A DNA stretch of 51,320 bases, taken from NCBI GenBank assembly GCA_023415915.1, contig JAEZIZ010000063.1, forward strand, positions 1 to 51,320, given 5' to 3'. Numbering within the stretch: position 1 is the first letter of the stretch; every line of letters begins with the position of its first letter. The DNA is from Bacillota bacterium. Lineage in GTDB: Bacteria; Bacillota; Clostridia; Christensenellales; SZUA-584. A program made the translations under genes and the position numbers. The notes beneath the pieces were generated by a model. That model was not told where the DNA came from. It searched no databases and was given only the letters and a program-made list of their open reading frames with translations. Of this stretch, positions 1 through 7,915 are shown one piece after another.

Positions 1-84
1 GTGTTCGACCGTGGGGGATACCTCTACACGGGCAGGGTGCAAAAGTTGGCAGACGGCGCCAGGGAAGCCGGGCTCAAGTTTTAA
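1..84 (+). CDS. rplR: 50S ribosomal protein L18, C-terminal end only
   Basis: Frame 1 is open from the window edge and ends in TAA. Its last residues, VFDRGGYLYTGRV then ADGAREAGLKF, match the conserved C-terminus of bacterial L18, which binds 5S rRNA in the central protuberance of the large subunit. Only 27 residues are present; the start lies outside the window. The gene sits 15 bp upstream of rpsE, the usual order of the spc operon. Confidence 0.9.
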   Translation: MFDRGGYLYTGRVQKLADGAREAGLKF

Positions 85-99
85 AAGGAGGTTTGTCTG

Positions 100-666
100 G
101 TGCAGAAAAACGACGCATTTTCAAAAGGTGACAATAGAGTCGAAGGAAAAGAGCAGCGCGGTTCGCGCAGGCCGTTCCGCAAGGAAGAAGAATCCGAATT
201 TAAGGAGAAGCTCGTTTACGTCAACCGCGTTGCAAAGGTCGTAAAAGGCGGACGCAACTTCAGGTTTACGGCGCTCGTAGTAGTGGGCGATGAAAAAGGA
301 AGGGTCGGCGCAGGCCTCGGCAAAGCTGCCGAGATACCCGAAGCTATCTCCAAAGCGGTGCAGAAAGCAAAACGCAGCATGATAAACGTGCCTATAGTCG
401 GTACGACGATACCTCACGAGGTAATAGGCGTGTTCGGGCGCGGCAAGGTGCTGCTGCTGCCGGCAAGCGAAGGAACAGGCGTTATCGCAGGCGGCCCCGC
501 GCGCGCGGTTTTGGAGCTCGCGGGCGTTAAGGATATAAAGACGAAGTCCCAAGGGTCCAATACGCCCACTAACTGCGTGAAAGCCACGATAGAGGGCTTA
601 AAGGCTTTAAAGACTGCGGAAGAATACGCAAGGCTTCGCGGCATAAGCGTCGAGCAGCTTAAGTAG
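100..666 (+). CDS. rpsE: 30S ribosomal protein S5
   Basis: S5 sits at the body-head interface of the small subunit and contributes to decoding accuracy and mRNA unwinding at the entry tunnel. The 188-residue product has the double-stranded RNA-binding S5 domain (about residues 35-100, with VNRVAKVVKGGRNFRFTALV and the GRVGAGLGKA turn) and the C-terminal S5 domain ending in GISVEQLK. The N-terminal extension of about 30 charged residues is normal for Firmicutes. The start is GTG, chosen because AGGAGG lies at the right distance upstream. The stop is TAG, so amber is an ordinary stop codon in this genome. Confidence 0.97.
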   Translation: MQKNDAFSKGDNRVEGKEQRGSRRPFRKEEESEFKEKLVYVNRVAKVVKGGRNFRFTALVVVGDEKGRVGAGLGKAAEIPEAISKAVQKAKRSMINVPIVGTTIPHEVIGVFGRGKVLLLPASEGTGVIAGGPARAVLELAGVKDIKTKSQGSNTPTNCVKATIEGLKALKTAEEYARLRGISVEQLK

Positions 667-676
667 GAGGGTCATA

Positions 677-868
677 ATGGCGAAGATCAAGATACAGCTC
701 ATAAAAAGCCCCATAGGCTGCCCAAAGCACCAGAAGGCGACAGTAACGGCTCTGGGCCTTGGCAAGTTGAATTCTGTCGCAGAGCATGAGGACAACGATT
801 GCATACGGGGAATGATAAACAAAGTTTCGCACCTTGTTAAGGTGCTGGACGCTAAGGAGGGCAAATAA
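677..868 (+). CDS. rpmD: 50S ribosomal protein L30
   Basis: A 63-residue protein with the L30 signature: KIQLIKSPIGCPKHQKATVT followed by a helix and IRGMINKVSHLVKV. L30 is a small non-essential large-subunit protein. It lies between rpsE and rplO as usual, with AGGAGG a few bases before ATG. Length is typical of the bacterial family. Confidence 0.96.
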   Translation: MAKIKIQLIKSPIGCPKHQKATVTALGLGKLNSVAEHEDNDCIRGMINKVSHLVKVLDAKEGK

Positions 869-870
869 TC

Positions 871-1314
871 GTGAAACTGAACGAATTAAAGCCGGCTCCG
901 GGCTCCAGAAAGGCAAAAAAGCGCGTTGGCAGGGGCATAGGCTCCGGAATGGGCAAGACTTCCACGCGCGGCCAGACGGGGCAGAACAGCAGAAGCGGCG
1001 GCGGTAAAGGCCCGGGATTCGAAGGCGGACAGATGCCGCTTTCAAGACGGCTCCCGAAAAGAGGCTTTACAAATATATTTGCAAAAGAATACTCGATAGT
1101 TAACGTAGGGGACTTGAACCGCTTCGAGGACGGCACCGAAGTAACGGCAGAGCTGCTTAAAAAAGAGAGGCTCGTGCGGCAGGTCCTGGATGGCGTAAAG
1201 ATACTCGGAAACGGCGAGATAACTAAAAAACTTACTGTAAAAGCTGCGAAATTCACGAAGACAGCCACTGAAAAGATAGTGGCGGCCGGTGGAACGGCAG
1301 AGGTGGTAGAGTAA
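871..1314 (+). CDS. rplO: 50S ribosomal protein L15
   Basis: L15 is a late-assembly protein of the large subunit. The 147-residue product begins MKLNELKPAPGSRKAKKRVG, has the glycine- and arginine-rich N-terminal tail (GRGIGSGMGKTSTRGQTGQNSR) that threads into 23S rRNA, and a globular C-terminal domain. The start is GTG two bases after the rpmD stop, with AAGGAGG inside the end of rpmD. The last base of its TAA stop is the first base of the secY ATG, so the two are probably translationally coupled. Confidence 0.96.
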   Translation: MKLNELKPAPGSRKAKKRVGRGIGSGMGKTSTRGQTGQNSRSGGGKGPGFEGGQMPLSRRLPKRGFTNIFAKEYSIVNVGDLNRFEDGTEVTAELLKKERLVRQVLDGVKILGNGEITKKLTVKAAKFTKTATEKIVAAGGTAEVVE

Positions 1315-2591
1315 TGTTCAGTACGCTCCGAAACGCATGGAAGGTCCCGGATATCAGGAAAAAAATGCTCTATACGGTGATGATGCTTCTTGTTTACAGG
1401 GTAGGAGCGCATGTACCTGTACCGGGCATAGACGCCGCGATAGTAGGCGAGACGATAGGGGCAAGCACGTTCGGGCAGTTTCTTAACCTGTTCAGCGGCG
1501 GCCTTTCAAACTTTTCGCTGTTTGCATTAGGCATAACGCCGTACATCACGGCGCAGATAATAGTGCAGCTTTTGACGATGGCCATTCCGGCGCTCGAGAG
1601 GATGCAGAAGGAAGGGCCTGAAGGCAGGAAAAAGCTTGCGTCCATCACCCGCTACGCGGGCGTAGGGCTGGGCCTTGTGCAGGCGATAAGCATGATGCTG
1701 TGGTTCGGCAACAGGGCAATAATAAAAACAGGTACGCCGTTGATACTGACGCAGATTACTATAGTTATGTGCCTTACGGCCGGCACGGCGCTCATCATGT
1801 GGATAGGCGAGAAGATAACGGAAAACGGCGTGGGCAACGGAGTGTCGCTGCTGATCTATATAAGCATAATTTCTGCAATTCCAGGCGCGGGCGCAAGGCT
1901 CATCGCGGCCGCCGGCGTTGAGGGAAGCGGCACGACATATTTTACTCCTGTTATACTGCTCATTGCCGCGATAGCTGTTATAGTAGCCATTACGTTTATC
2001 GACATGGGCGAGCGCAGGATACCCGTTCAGTACGCCAAGCGCGTAATAGGCCGCAAGATATACGGCGGGCAGTCGACGCATATACCTATGAAGATCAACC
2101 AGTCGGGAGTGCTGCCGCTTATATTCGCGATGACGCTGCTGCAGTTCCCGCAGATGATAGCGCAGCTTATAAACGGCGCAGACGAGGCAAAAAATGCTGC
2201 CTACGAAGCTGTAATGGGGCCCAATACCGTGCTGTATATTGTATTAAACGCGCTGCTTATATTCTTCTTCACGTTCTTCTATTCGCAGGTGTCGTTCAAC
2301 ACCGTTGAAATAGCAAAGAACATGCAGCAGAACGGCGGGTTCATACCGGGAATACGCGCGGGCAAATCCACGACTGAATACCTGCAGAAGATACTCATGC
2401 GTATCACGTTCTTCGGTGCGATATTCCTTGCGCTTATAGCGGCGGTGCCTATGGGGCTGAGCGCGATAGCCAAATTCAGTTTGGGATTCGGCGCTACGAG
2501 CTTGCTCATTATGGTGAACGTTGCGCTTGAAACGACGAAACAGCTGGAGTCGCATCTTATGATGAGGCACTACAAGGGCTTTTTGAAATAA
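1314..2591 (+). CDS. secY: Preprotein translocase channel subunit SecY
   Basis: SecY is the membrane pore of the Sec translocon, used for secretion and membrane protein insertion with SecE, SecG and SecA. The 425-residue sequence shows the expected ten hydrophobic segments. Recognisable stretches are VPVPGIDAA in the first periplasmic/plug region, LFALGITPYITAQIIVQLL, the MGERRIPVQYAKR cytosolic loop and NGGFIPGIRAG near TM8. Length is normal. It overlaps rplO by one base and is followed 9 bp later by adk, the classic Firmicute order. Confidence 0.97.
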   Translation: MFSTLRNAWKVPDIRKKMLYTVMMLLVYRVGAHVPVPGIDAAIVGETIGASTFGQFLNLFSGGLSNFSLFALGITPYITAQIIVQLLTMAIPALERMQKEGPEGRKKLASITRYAGVGLGLVQAISMMLWFGNRAIIKTGTPLILTQITIVMCLTAGTALIMWIGEKITENGVGNGVSLLIYISIISAIPGAGARLIAAAGVEGSGTTYFTPVILLIAAIAVIVAITFIDMGERRIPVQYAKRVIGRKIYGGQSTHIPMKINQSGVLPLIFAMTLLQFPQMIAQLINGADEAKNAAYEAVMGPNTVLYIVLNALLIFFFTFFYSQVSFNTVEIAKNMQQNGGFIPGIRAGKSTTEYLQKILMRITFFGAIFLALIAAVPMGLSAIAKFSLGFGATSLLIMVNVALETTKQLESHLMMRHYKGFLK

Positions 2592-2600
2592 GGGGTAGTT

Positions 2601-3248
2601 ATGAAACTTATGTTTGTCGGACCGCCGGGAGCGGGAAAGGGAACGCAGGCTGCAAGGATAGCCGCGAGATATGGAATACCTCACATATCCACCGGCGACA
2701 TGCTGAGGGAAGAAGTTAAGAACTTAACGCCGCTGGGAAAAGAGGCCAAGAAGTACATGGACGCAGGCGCATATGTGCCTGACGACGTGATAATCGCAAT
2801 GGTGAAGGAACGCGTTTCCAAGCCGGACGCAAAGAACGGGTTCATACTCGACGGTTTTCCGAGAACGGACGTTCAGGCTGAAGCTCTCGAACAGTTCGCA
2901 TCATTAGACGCGGTTATCAACATAGTGGTGCCCGACGACAAACTGATACACAGGATGTGCGGGCGCAGGGTATGCAGCAAGTGCGGCGCGACGTACCATG
3001 AGTCGATGCTTGAGGATATAAACAAATGCCCGCGCTGCTCAAGCGCTCTGTATGTGCGAGACGACGACAAGGAAGAAACGGTCAAAAAGCGCATTGCCGT
3101 CTACAAAGAAAAGACGCAGCCGCTTATAGACTACTACACCAACAAAGGCATACTGCACGACATAATAGGGTCGGGCGGTATAGACGACATAACCGAAACG
3201 ATAATTGCCGTACTGAATGAGGGGACACAACCGAGCCGTGAGGCTTGA
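2601..3248 (+). CDS. adk: Adenylate kinase with zinc-binding lid
   Basis: Catalyses ATP + AMP to 2 ADP in the cytoplasm. The 215-residue protein opens with the P-loop GPPGAGKGTQ (residues 7-16), then STGDMLRE of the AMP-binding domain and DGFPRT. The LID domain carries two CxxC pairs (CSKC and CPRC), a structural zinc site common in Gram-positive adenylate kinases. It follows secY and precedes map, as in many Firmicutes. Confidence 0.97.
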   Translation: MKLMFVGPPGAGKGTQAARIAARYGIPHISTGDMLREEVKNLTPLGKEAKKYMDAGAYVPDDVIIAMVKERVSKPDAKNGFILDGFPRTDVQAEALEQFASLDAVINIVVPDDKLIHRMCGRRVCSKCGATYHESMLEDINKCPRCSSALYVRDDDKEETVKKRIAVYKEKTQPLIDYYTNKGILHDIIGSGGIDDITETIIAVLNEGTQPSREA

Positions 3249-3262
3249 TTGGTAAAAGATAA

Positions 3263-4009
3263 ATGATAATTTTAAAGTCGGCGCGTGAGATTGAGTCAAT
3301 GAAAGCCGCGGGAGCCATAGCGGCCGAATGCCACAAGCTGGTAGGAGATGCGATACGCCCCGGCGTTACCACGGCCGAACTCGACAGGATTGTACGCAGG
3401 CATATCGAAAAGAGCGGGGCCGAGCCGTCGTTTTTGGGATACATGGGTTATCCCGCGACGATAAACGCTTCGGTAAACGACGAGGTCGTACACGGCATAC
3501 CGGGGGAGCGCGAGCTCAAAGAGGGCGATATAGTAAGCATCGACCTGGGCTGCAAGTACAAGGGTTATCACAGCGACTGCGCGAAAACGTACGCGGTAGG
3601 CAATATAACTCCCGAAGCTCAGCGGCTCATAGACGTGACGAAAGCGTCGTTTTATGCAGGAATGAAGCAGTTCCAGCAGGGAAAGCGACTATGCAATTTA
3701 TCGGCGGCGGTGCAGCAGACGGCTGAAGCCGCGGGGTTTTCGGTAGTACGCGAGCTTGTGGGGCACGGAATAGGCCAGAGGCTTCATGAAGAGCCCAATG
3801 TTCCCAACTTCGTAAGCCGGTACAAAGGCCCGAGGTTGGAAGTGGGCATGGTGCTCGCAATAGAGCCGATGATAAACTACGGCGCGAAAGAGACGTACAC
3901 GAAATTAGACGGGTGGACGGTCTGCACAAAGGACGGAAGCCTTTCGGCGCATTACGAACACACCGTCGCTTTGACGGAAAACGGCCCGGAGATCCTTACA
4001 GGGGTCTAG
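3263..4009 (+). CDS. map: Methionine aminopeptidase, type I
   Basis: Removes the N-terminal methionine from nascent proteins. The 248-residue pita-bread fold shows the metal ligands in order: the first Asp in SIDLGCKYKGYHSDCAKT (both D residues), His in VGHGIGQRLHEEPNVPN, Glu in AIEPM, and the last Glu in SAHYEHTVALTE. There is no N-terminal zinc extension. The stop is TAG. It is followed by a small KOW-domain gene before infA, a Clostridia-type arrangement. Confidence 0.96.
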   Translation: MIILKSAREIESMKAAGAIAAECHKLVGDAIRPGVTTAELDRIVRRHIEKSGAEPSFLGYMGYPATINASVNDEVVHGIPGERELKEGDIVSIDLGCKYKGYHSDCAKTYAVGNITPEAQRLIDVTKASFYAGMKQFQQGKRLCNLSAAVQQTAEAAGFSVVRELVGHGIGQRLHEEPNVPNFVSRYKGPRLEVGMVLAIEPMINYGAKETYTKLDGWTVCTKDGSLSAHYEHTVALTENGPEILTGV

Positions 4010-4026
4010 ACGGAAGGGGGAAAAAC

Positions 4027-4311
4027 ATGGTTGAGTATCCCGTGGAAGTCGGCCGGCTGGCCGAGTCGAAGGCCGGCAGGGACAAAGGTAAGATATTCAT
4101 GATATTGGATATAATAGATGAACAGTATGTGCATATAACCGACGGCAAATTAAGGCCGAAAGACAGGCCGAAGAAAAAGAAGCTGAAGCACTTAAAGCTT
4201 TTGCCTGAGGTGCTGGAGGGGATCGCGGGAAAGCTGAAAGAGGGAACAAAGGTCTTTGATGCGGAGATACGCAGTGCGATAAAATCTAGCAATAGCTGTG
4301 ACGGCGCGTAA
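4027..4311 (+). CDS. KOW-domain RNA-binding protein (L14e/L6e-like)
   Basis: A 94-residue basic protein placed between map and infA. The N-terminus, VEVGRLAESKAGRDKGKIFMI, is a KOW motif of the kind found in eukaryotic/archaeal L14e, L6e and L27e and in small Clostridia proteins at this locus. A lysine-rich stretch (LRPKDRPKKKKLKHLKLLP) follows, consistent with RNA contact. The start is ATG after a GGGGG-type ribosome-binding site. The role is unproven; its place suggests association with ribosomes or translation. Confidence 0.8.
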   Translation: MVEYPVEVGRLAESKAGRDKGKIFMILDIIDEQYVHITDGKLRPKDRPKKKKLKHLKLLPEVLEGIAGKLKEGTKVFDAEIRSAIKSSNSCDGA

Positions 4312-4324
4312 AGGGGGAAGCGAT

Positions 4325-4546
4325 TTGTCAAAAGGCGACGTGATAGAGATGGAAGGCAGGGTTACGGAAGCGTATCCGAATGCCGTGTTCGAGGTGGAAC
4401 TGGAAAACGGGCATAAAGTGCTCGCGCATATATCCGGGAAGCTAAGGATGCACTACATCAGGATACTTCCGGGAGATAAGGTTACGGTTGAGATTTCTCC
4501 CTACGATTTGAAACGCGGCCGCATTACATGGCGCGGCAAGAGCTGA
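4325..4546 (+). CDS. infA: Translation initiation factor IF-1
   Basis: IF-1 binds the A site of the 30S subunit during initiation. The 73-residue product begins MSKGDVIEMEGRVTEAYPNA and has the S1-like OB fold (FEVELENGHKVLAHISGKLR, then ILPGDKVTVEISPYDLKRGRI). I chose TTG as start because GGGGGAAG lies just upstream and IF-1 proteins normally begin at this residue. An in-frame GTG 27 bp earlier, overlapping the KOW gene, is the alternative. Confidence 0.95.
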   Translation: MSKGDVIEMEGRVTEAYPNAVFEVELENGHKVLAHISGKLRMHYIRILPGDKVTVEISPYDLKRGRITWRGKS

Positions 4547-4594
4547 TAAAAACGGCGTACCCGGCATGAGGGTGTACTAAGGAGGTATAGCAAA

Positions 4595-4708
4595 ATGAAA
4601 GTAAGGCCATCGGTAAAACCGATATGTGAAAAATGCAAGGTTATCAAGAGGGACGGCAAGGTAATGGTTATCTGCAAAAACCCCAAGCATAAGCAGACCC
4701 AAGGTTAA
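4595..4708 (+). CDS. rpmJ: 50S ribosomal protein L36, zinc-binding form
   Basis: A 37-residue protein starting MKVRPSVKPICEKCKVIKR. Cys11, Cys14, Cys27 and His32 form the zinc ribbon of the C+ form of L36, found when zinc is ample. AGGAGG lies 8 bases before ATG. It lies between infA and rpsM, the conserved Firmicute position. Confidence 0.96.
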   Translation: MKVRPSVKPICEKCKVIKRDGKVMVICKNPKHKQTQG

Positions 4709-4727
4709 TGTTGTAAACAGGATGCCT

Positions 4728-4766
4728 GTACGGATGCGGCTGGCCGGGAAAACCCGGAATCCGTAC
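4728..4766 (+). other. Hairpin in the leader of rpsM
   Basis: Outer arms GTACGGAT (4728-4735) and ATCCGTAC (4759-4766) are perfectly complementary. Inside them CCGGG and CCCGG pair around an AAAA loop, with an unpaired stretch on the 5' side only. It fills the 89-bp gap between rpmJ and rpsM, the only sizeable gap in this part of the operon. It could be a processing site or an autoregulatory r-protein target; S4 regulation of the alpha operon at this point is known in other bacteria, but this structure is not one I can match. Confidence 0.5.
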
Positions 4767-4797
4767 TTCTATATAAAATTATTCGGAGGTAAAATAA

Positions 4798-5166
4798 GTG
4801 GCACGTATATCCGGCGTTGATTTGCCAAGAGACAAAAGGGTCGAGATCGGCCTGACGTATATATACGGCATCGGGCTAAAGACTTCCCAAAGCATTTTGG
4901 AAGCGACTGGCGTCAACCCCGACACGAGGGTTAAAGACCTTACCGAGTCGGAAGTCAGCAAGCTAAGAGAATATATCGATAAAAACATGAAGGTGGAAGG
5001 CGACCTGCGGCGCGACACGACGATGAACATTAAAAGGCTCATCGAAATAGGCTGCTATCGCGGCATACGCCACCGCAAAGGTCTGCCCGTAAGAGGACAG
5101 AACACTAAACAGAACGCACGCACAAGAAAAGGCCCGAAGCGTACCGCGGGCGGCAAGAGAAAGTGA
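4798..5166 (+). CDS. rpsM: 30S ribosomal protein S13
   Basis: S13 sits in the head of the small subunit and contacts the P-site tRNA and the large subunit. The 122-residue product starts MARISGVDLPRDKRVEIGLT, has the helix-two-turn-helix and RGIRHRKGLPVRGQNTKQNARTRKG tail that reaches the P site. The start is GTG, set by CGGAGG 9 bases upstream and by homologue length. First gene of the alpha-operon part: rpsM-rpsK-rpsD-rpoA-rplQ. Confidence 0.97.
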   Translation: MARISGVDLPRDKRVEIGLTYIYGIGLKTSQSILEATGVNPDTRVKDLTESEVSKLREYIDKNMKVEGDLRRDTTMNIKRLIEIGCYRGIRHRKGLPVRGQNTKQNARTRKGPKRTAGGKRK

Positions 5167-5175
5167 GGATAGCCG

Positions 5176-5568
5176 ATGGCTACACCAAAAAAGATAGTCA
5201 GAAAACGCAGGGAAAAGAAGAACATCGAACGCGGCCAGGCGCATATCCGCGCTTCGTTTAACAACACGCTTGTAACGGTAACCGACACGGCGGGCAACGC
5301 CATATCGTGGGCGAGCGCAGGCGGCCTTGGTTTCAGAGGCTCGAGAAAGAGCACGCCGTTTGCAGCTCAGATGGCAGCCGAAAAGGCAGCCACCGCCGCA
5401 ATGGAACACGGGCTCAGGTTCGTCGACGTTTATGTAAAGGGGCCGGGCTCGGGACGTGAAGCCGCTATACGCGCTTTGCAGACCGCAGGGCTTGAGATTA
5501 GCCTCATAAAAGACGTGACGCCTATTCCGCACAACGGATGCCGTCCGCCCAAACGCAGGAGAGTATAA
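5176..5568 (+). CDS. rpsK: 30S ribosomal protein S11
   Basis: S11 lines the platform of the small subunit near the E site. The 130-residue product shows the family core (HIRASFNNTLVTVTDTAGNAISWASAG, then GFRGSRKSTPFAAQMAAEKA) and the conserved C-terminus DVTPIPHNGCRPPKRRRV. It lies 9 bp after rpsM and 15 bp before rpsD. Confidence 0.97.
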   Translation: MATPKKIVRKRREKKNIERGQAHIRASFNNTLVTVTDTAGNAISWASAGGLGFRGSRKSTPFAAQMAAEKAATAAMEHGLRFVDVYVKGPGSGREAAIRALQTAGLEISLIKDVTPIPHNGCRPPKRRRV

Positions 5569-5583
5569 GGAGGATTCATATAT

Positions 5584-6207
5584 ATGGCTAGATATACAGG
5601 CTCCGTTTGCCGTCTGTGCCGCAGGGAAGGCTGCAAGCTGTTCTTAAAAGGCGACAGATGCTATTCGGGAAAATGCTCGGTTATAAAGCGCCCCACACCG
5701 CCGGGAGAAGCGGTTAAAGGCAGGAAGAAGACGTCCGAGTACGGAGTGCAGCTCCGTGAAAAGCAGAAGGTTAAAAGGCTTTACGGTATGCTCGAATCCC
5801 AGTTTGAGAAATATTACAACATTGCCGAGCGCATGAAGGGCAAGACGGGCGAAAACCTGCTCAGGCTCTGCGAGTCGAGGCTCGATAACGTCGTATACCG
5901 TTTAGGGCTCGGGGATTCGCGTGCGCAGGCGAGGCAGATAGTGCTGCACGGTCATATACTCGTAAACGGCAAGAAGGTGGACATTCCGTCCTATCAGGTT
6001 GCGGAAGGCGACGAGATAACCGTTAAGAAATCGTCCGCCGACACGGAAAGGTTCAAGGAGATAAGGGAGAGCGAAGCGCGCCCGATGCCCAGCTGGCTTA
6101 CTATGGATAACGCAAACCTTACAGGCAGGGTCGTCGCGGTTCCGTCGAGAGAGGATATCGACCTGACTATAGAAGAGCACCTCATCGTCGAGTACTATTC
6201 GAAGTAA
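5584..6207 (+). CDS. rpsD: 30S ribosomal protein S4, zinc-binding form
   Basis: S4 nucleates 30S assembly on the 16S 5' domain and in many bacteria represses its own operon. The 207-residue product has an N-terminal cysteine cluster (C9, C12, C17, C26, C31 region: VCRLCRREGCKLF) typical of C+ S4. The S4 RNA-binding domain follows around residues 95-160 (SRLDNVVYRLGLGDSRAQARQ). The ATG start has GGAGG upstream. Confidence 0.97.
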   Translation: MARYTGSVCRLCRREGCKLFLKGDRCYSGKCSVIKRPTPPGEAVKGRKKTSEYGVQLREKQKVKRLYGMLESQFEKYYNIAERMKGKTGENLLRLCESRLDNVVYRLGLGDSRAQARQIVLHGHILVNGKKVDIPSYQVAEGDEITVKKSSADTERFKEIRESEARPMPSWLTMDNANLTGRVVAVPSREDIDLTIEEHLIVEYYSK

Positions 6208-6262
6208 CAGGCTTAAAAGCGGTTGCCCTCGATTCTATAAGACTATAACGGGAGGGTTATAT

Positions 6263-7207
6263 ATGTTAGAGATAGAAAAGCCAAATATACAGTGCGTTGA
6301 AAAGTCGCCCGACAATAAATATGCCAAATTCGTGATGGAGCCGCTGGAGCGCGGCTTCGGGTCTACGCTTGGCAACAGCTTAAGGCGCGTGCTGCTTTCG
6401 TGCCTGCCCGGCGCGGCCGTTACGAGGATAAGGATAGACGGCGTGCTGCACGAGTTTTCCACGATAGAAGGCGTAAGCGAAGACGTCGTGAACATAGTGC
6501 TCAACTTAAAGCAGCTTGCGGTGAAGATGTACGTTAACGAACCAAAGACGCTGACTATTGACGCACGCGGTCCTAAAGAAGTTACCGCGGCGGATATATC
6601 GGTGGATTCGGACGTGGAGATACTAAACCCCGAGCTGCATATAGCCACATTGGACAAGGGCGCCAGCATTTATATGGAGATTACGGTGGAGAAAGGGCGC
6701 GGCTACGTGCTGGCGGACAGGAACAAGCTGCCCGATATGCCGATAGGCGTAATACCCGTAGACTCGCTGTTCACGCCGGTAAGGAAGGTAAACTTCAACG
6801 TCGAGAGTACGCGCGTTGGCCAGTCCATCGACTACGACAAGCTGGCGATAGAATTATGGACTAACGGCACGATATCGCCCGACGAGGCGGTGTCGCTCGC
6901 GGCGAAGATAATAAGCGAGCATCTTGCACAATTCGTGGCGTTAACCGACCATGTGCAGAACGTGGAGATAATGGTTGAGCCCGAGGAAGACAAGAAGGAA
7001 AAGGTGCTCGAGATAACGATAGAAGAGCTCGACCTCTCTGTGCGTTCTTACAACTGCTTGAAGCGCGCGGGCATAAACACGGTAGAAGAGCTCATAAAGC
7101 GCAACGAAGAAGAGATGATGAAGGTAAGAAACTTGGGGCGCAAGTCGCTCGAAGAAGTGCAGCAGAAGCTCGCTACCTTAGGGCTCTCGCTGCGCATGGA
7201 CGACTAA
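6263..7207 (+). CDS. rpoA: RNA polymerase alpha subunit
   Basis: The 314-residue protein has the dimerising N-terminal domain (residues about 1-230; KFVMEPLERGFGSTLGNSLRRVLLS and PDMPIGVIPVDSLFTPVRKV are family hallmarks). A charged linker (EPEEDKKEKV) leads to the C-terminal domain that contacts UP elements and activators (EELDLSVRSYNCLKRAGI, LGRKSLEEVQQKL). ATA is used for 9 of its first 12 isoleucines, a useful reference for host codon preference. Confidence 0.97.
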   Translation: MLEIEKPNIQCVEKSPDNKYAKFVMEPLERGFGSTLGNSLRRVLLSCLPGAAVTRIRIDGVLHEFSTIEGVSEDVVNIVLNLKQLAVKMYVNEPKTLTIDARGPKEVTAADISVDSDVEILNPELHIATLDKGASIYMEITVEKGRGYVLADRNKLPDMPIGVIPVDSLFTPVRKVNFNVESTRVGQSIDYDKLAIELWTNGTISPDEAVSLAAKIISEHLAQFVALTDHVQNVEIMVEPEEDKKEKVLEITIEELDLSVRSYNCLKRAGINTVEELIKRNEEEMMKVRNLGRKSLEEVQQKLATLGLSLRMDD

Positions 7208-7235
7208 AGCACGTTCCCTAAACGCTGTGGTTTTG

Positions 7236-7296
7236 GGGTACAAATCAGTACGGGGTCCCCGGCAAGACGGAAAGGCTTGATGGGGTGTAAATCAGG
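7236..7296 (+). repeat. Intergenic GGGGTCCCC-type element (copy A)
   Basis: Between rpoA and rplQ. The core CGGGGTCCCCGG is followed by CAAGACGGAAAGGCTT and GGGGTGTAAATCAG. Close relatives lie at 45117-45175, and looser ones at 14744-14785 and 35755-35815. Always intergenic and GC-rich with self-complementary parts, so it looks like a dispersed short palindromic repeat. It ends just where the rplQ ribosome-binding site begins. Function unknown. Confidence 0.55.
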
Positions 7297-7304
7297 AGGC
7301 TAAA

Positions 7305-7814
7305 ATGGCTGTATACAGAAAGCTTAACATGAAAAACGATCAAAGGCAGGCGGCGCTGAGGAACCTTGTTTCCAGCCTGTTATGGCACGGCAGAATAGAG
7401 ACGACCGAAGCGCGGGCTAAAGAAGCAAGGCGCATCGCCGAAAAGCTTATAACGCTTGCCGTCAGAGAATACGCGAACGACTTAAAAGTAGTCAAAAAGG
7501 TTGCCGACGGCGATGCCAAGGTAAAGAAGGAGTTTACGAACGACTCGCCTTCCAAGCTTGCCGCGAGAAGGCGCATAATGAAGTACGTTTACGATATACC
7601 CGAGCCGAAGCAGGAAAAGGAAAGCAAGTTTAACTACAAGAAGCGCGCGGGTGAAGTCAACCATCCTCTCGTGGAGAAGATGTTCCGCGAATACGGCCCT
7701 AAGTACTACAAGCGCGCTCAGGATTTAGGCCAGGGCGGCGGATACACGCGTATCATAAAGAAAGGCCCGAGGCGCGGAGACGCGGCCGAGATCGTCATAT
7801 TAGAGCTCGTATAA
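7305..7814 (+). CDS. rplQ: 50S ribosomal protein L17 with central insertion
   Basis: L17 lies at the bottom of the large subunit near the exit tunnel. The ends are canonical: YRKLNMKNDQRQAALRNLV with ETTEARAKEARRIAEKLITLA at the start, and GGGYTRIIKKGPRRGDAAEI-VILELV at the end. The protein is 169 residues, against about 115-130 in E. coli or Bacillus. The extra residues (about 55-115) form a lysine-rich middle segment. Longer L17 proteins occur in several Clostridia groups, so this is a lineage marker rather than damage. Confidence 0.95.
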   Translation: MAVYRKLNMKNDQRQAALRNLVSSLLWHGRIETTEARAKEARRIAEKLITLAVREYANDLKVVKKVADGDAKVKKEFTNDSPSKLAARRRIMKYVYDIPEPKQEKESKFNYKKRAGEVNHPLVEKMFREYGPKYYKRAQDLGQGGGYTRIIKKGPRRGDAAEIVILELV

Positions 7815-7841
7815 AAAGTTCACAGATAATTAAACGCATTA

Positions 7842-7874
7842 AAAAGGCTTTGGAAGTTGTTTTCAGAGCCTTTT
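7842..7874 (+). terminator. Intrinsic terminator of the ribosomal operon
   Basis: AAAAGGCTTTG (7842-7852) pairs with CAGAGCCTTTT (7864-7874) with one G-U pair, ending in a run of four T. It lies 28 bp after the rplQ stop and marks the end of the spc/alpha transcript. Confidence 0.7.
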
Positions 7875-7884
7875 AGTGTATAAT
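7857..7884 (+). promoter_or_regulatory. Promoter of the ecfA1-ecfA2-ecfT operon
   Basis: TTGTTT (7857-7862), a 16-bp spacer and a perfect TATAAT (7879-7884). It overlaps the end of the rplQ terminator. The -10 box covers the first possible ATG (7883) of ecfA1, which argues that translation starts further down at 7916. Confidence 0.6.
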
Positions 7885-7915
7885 GGGAGAAAAAGCAAAA
7901 AGAAAGAAGGCTACA

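Noticed and set aside
120..1045. Long minus-strand open frames across the ribosomal genes
   Set aside because: They mirror highly expressed plus-strand genes, lack ribosome-binding sites and encode no recognisable protein.
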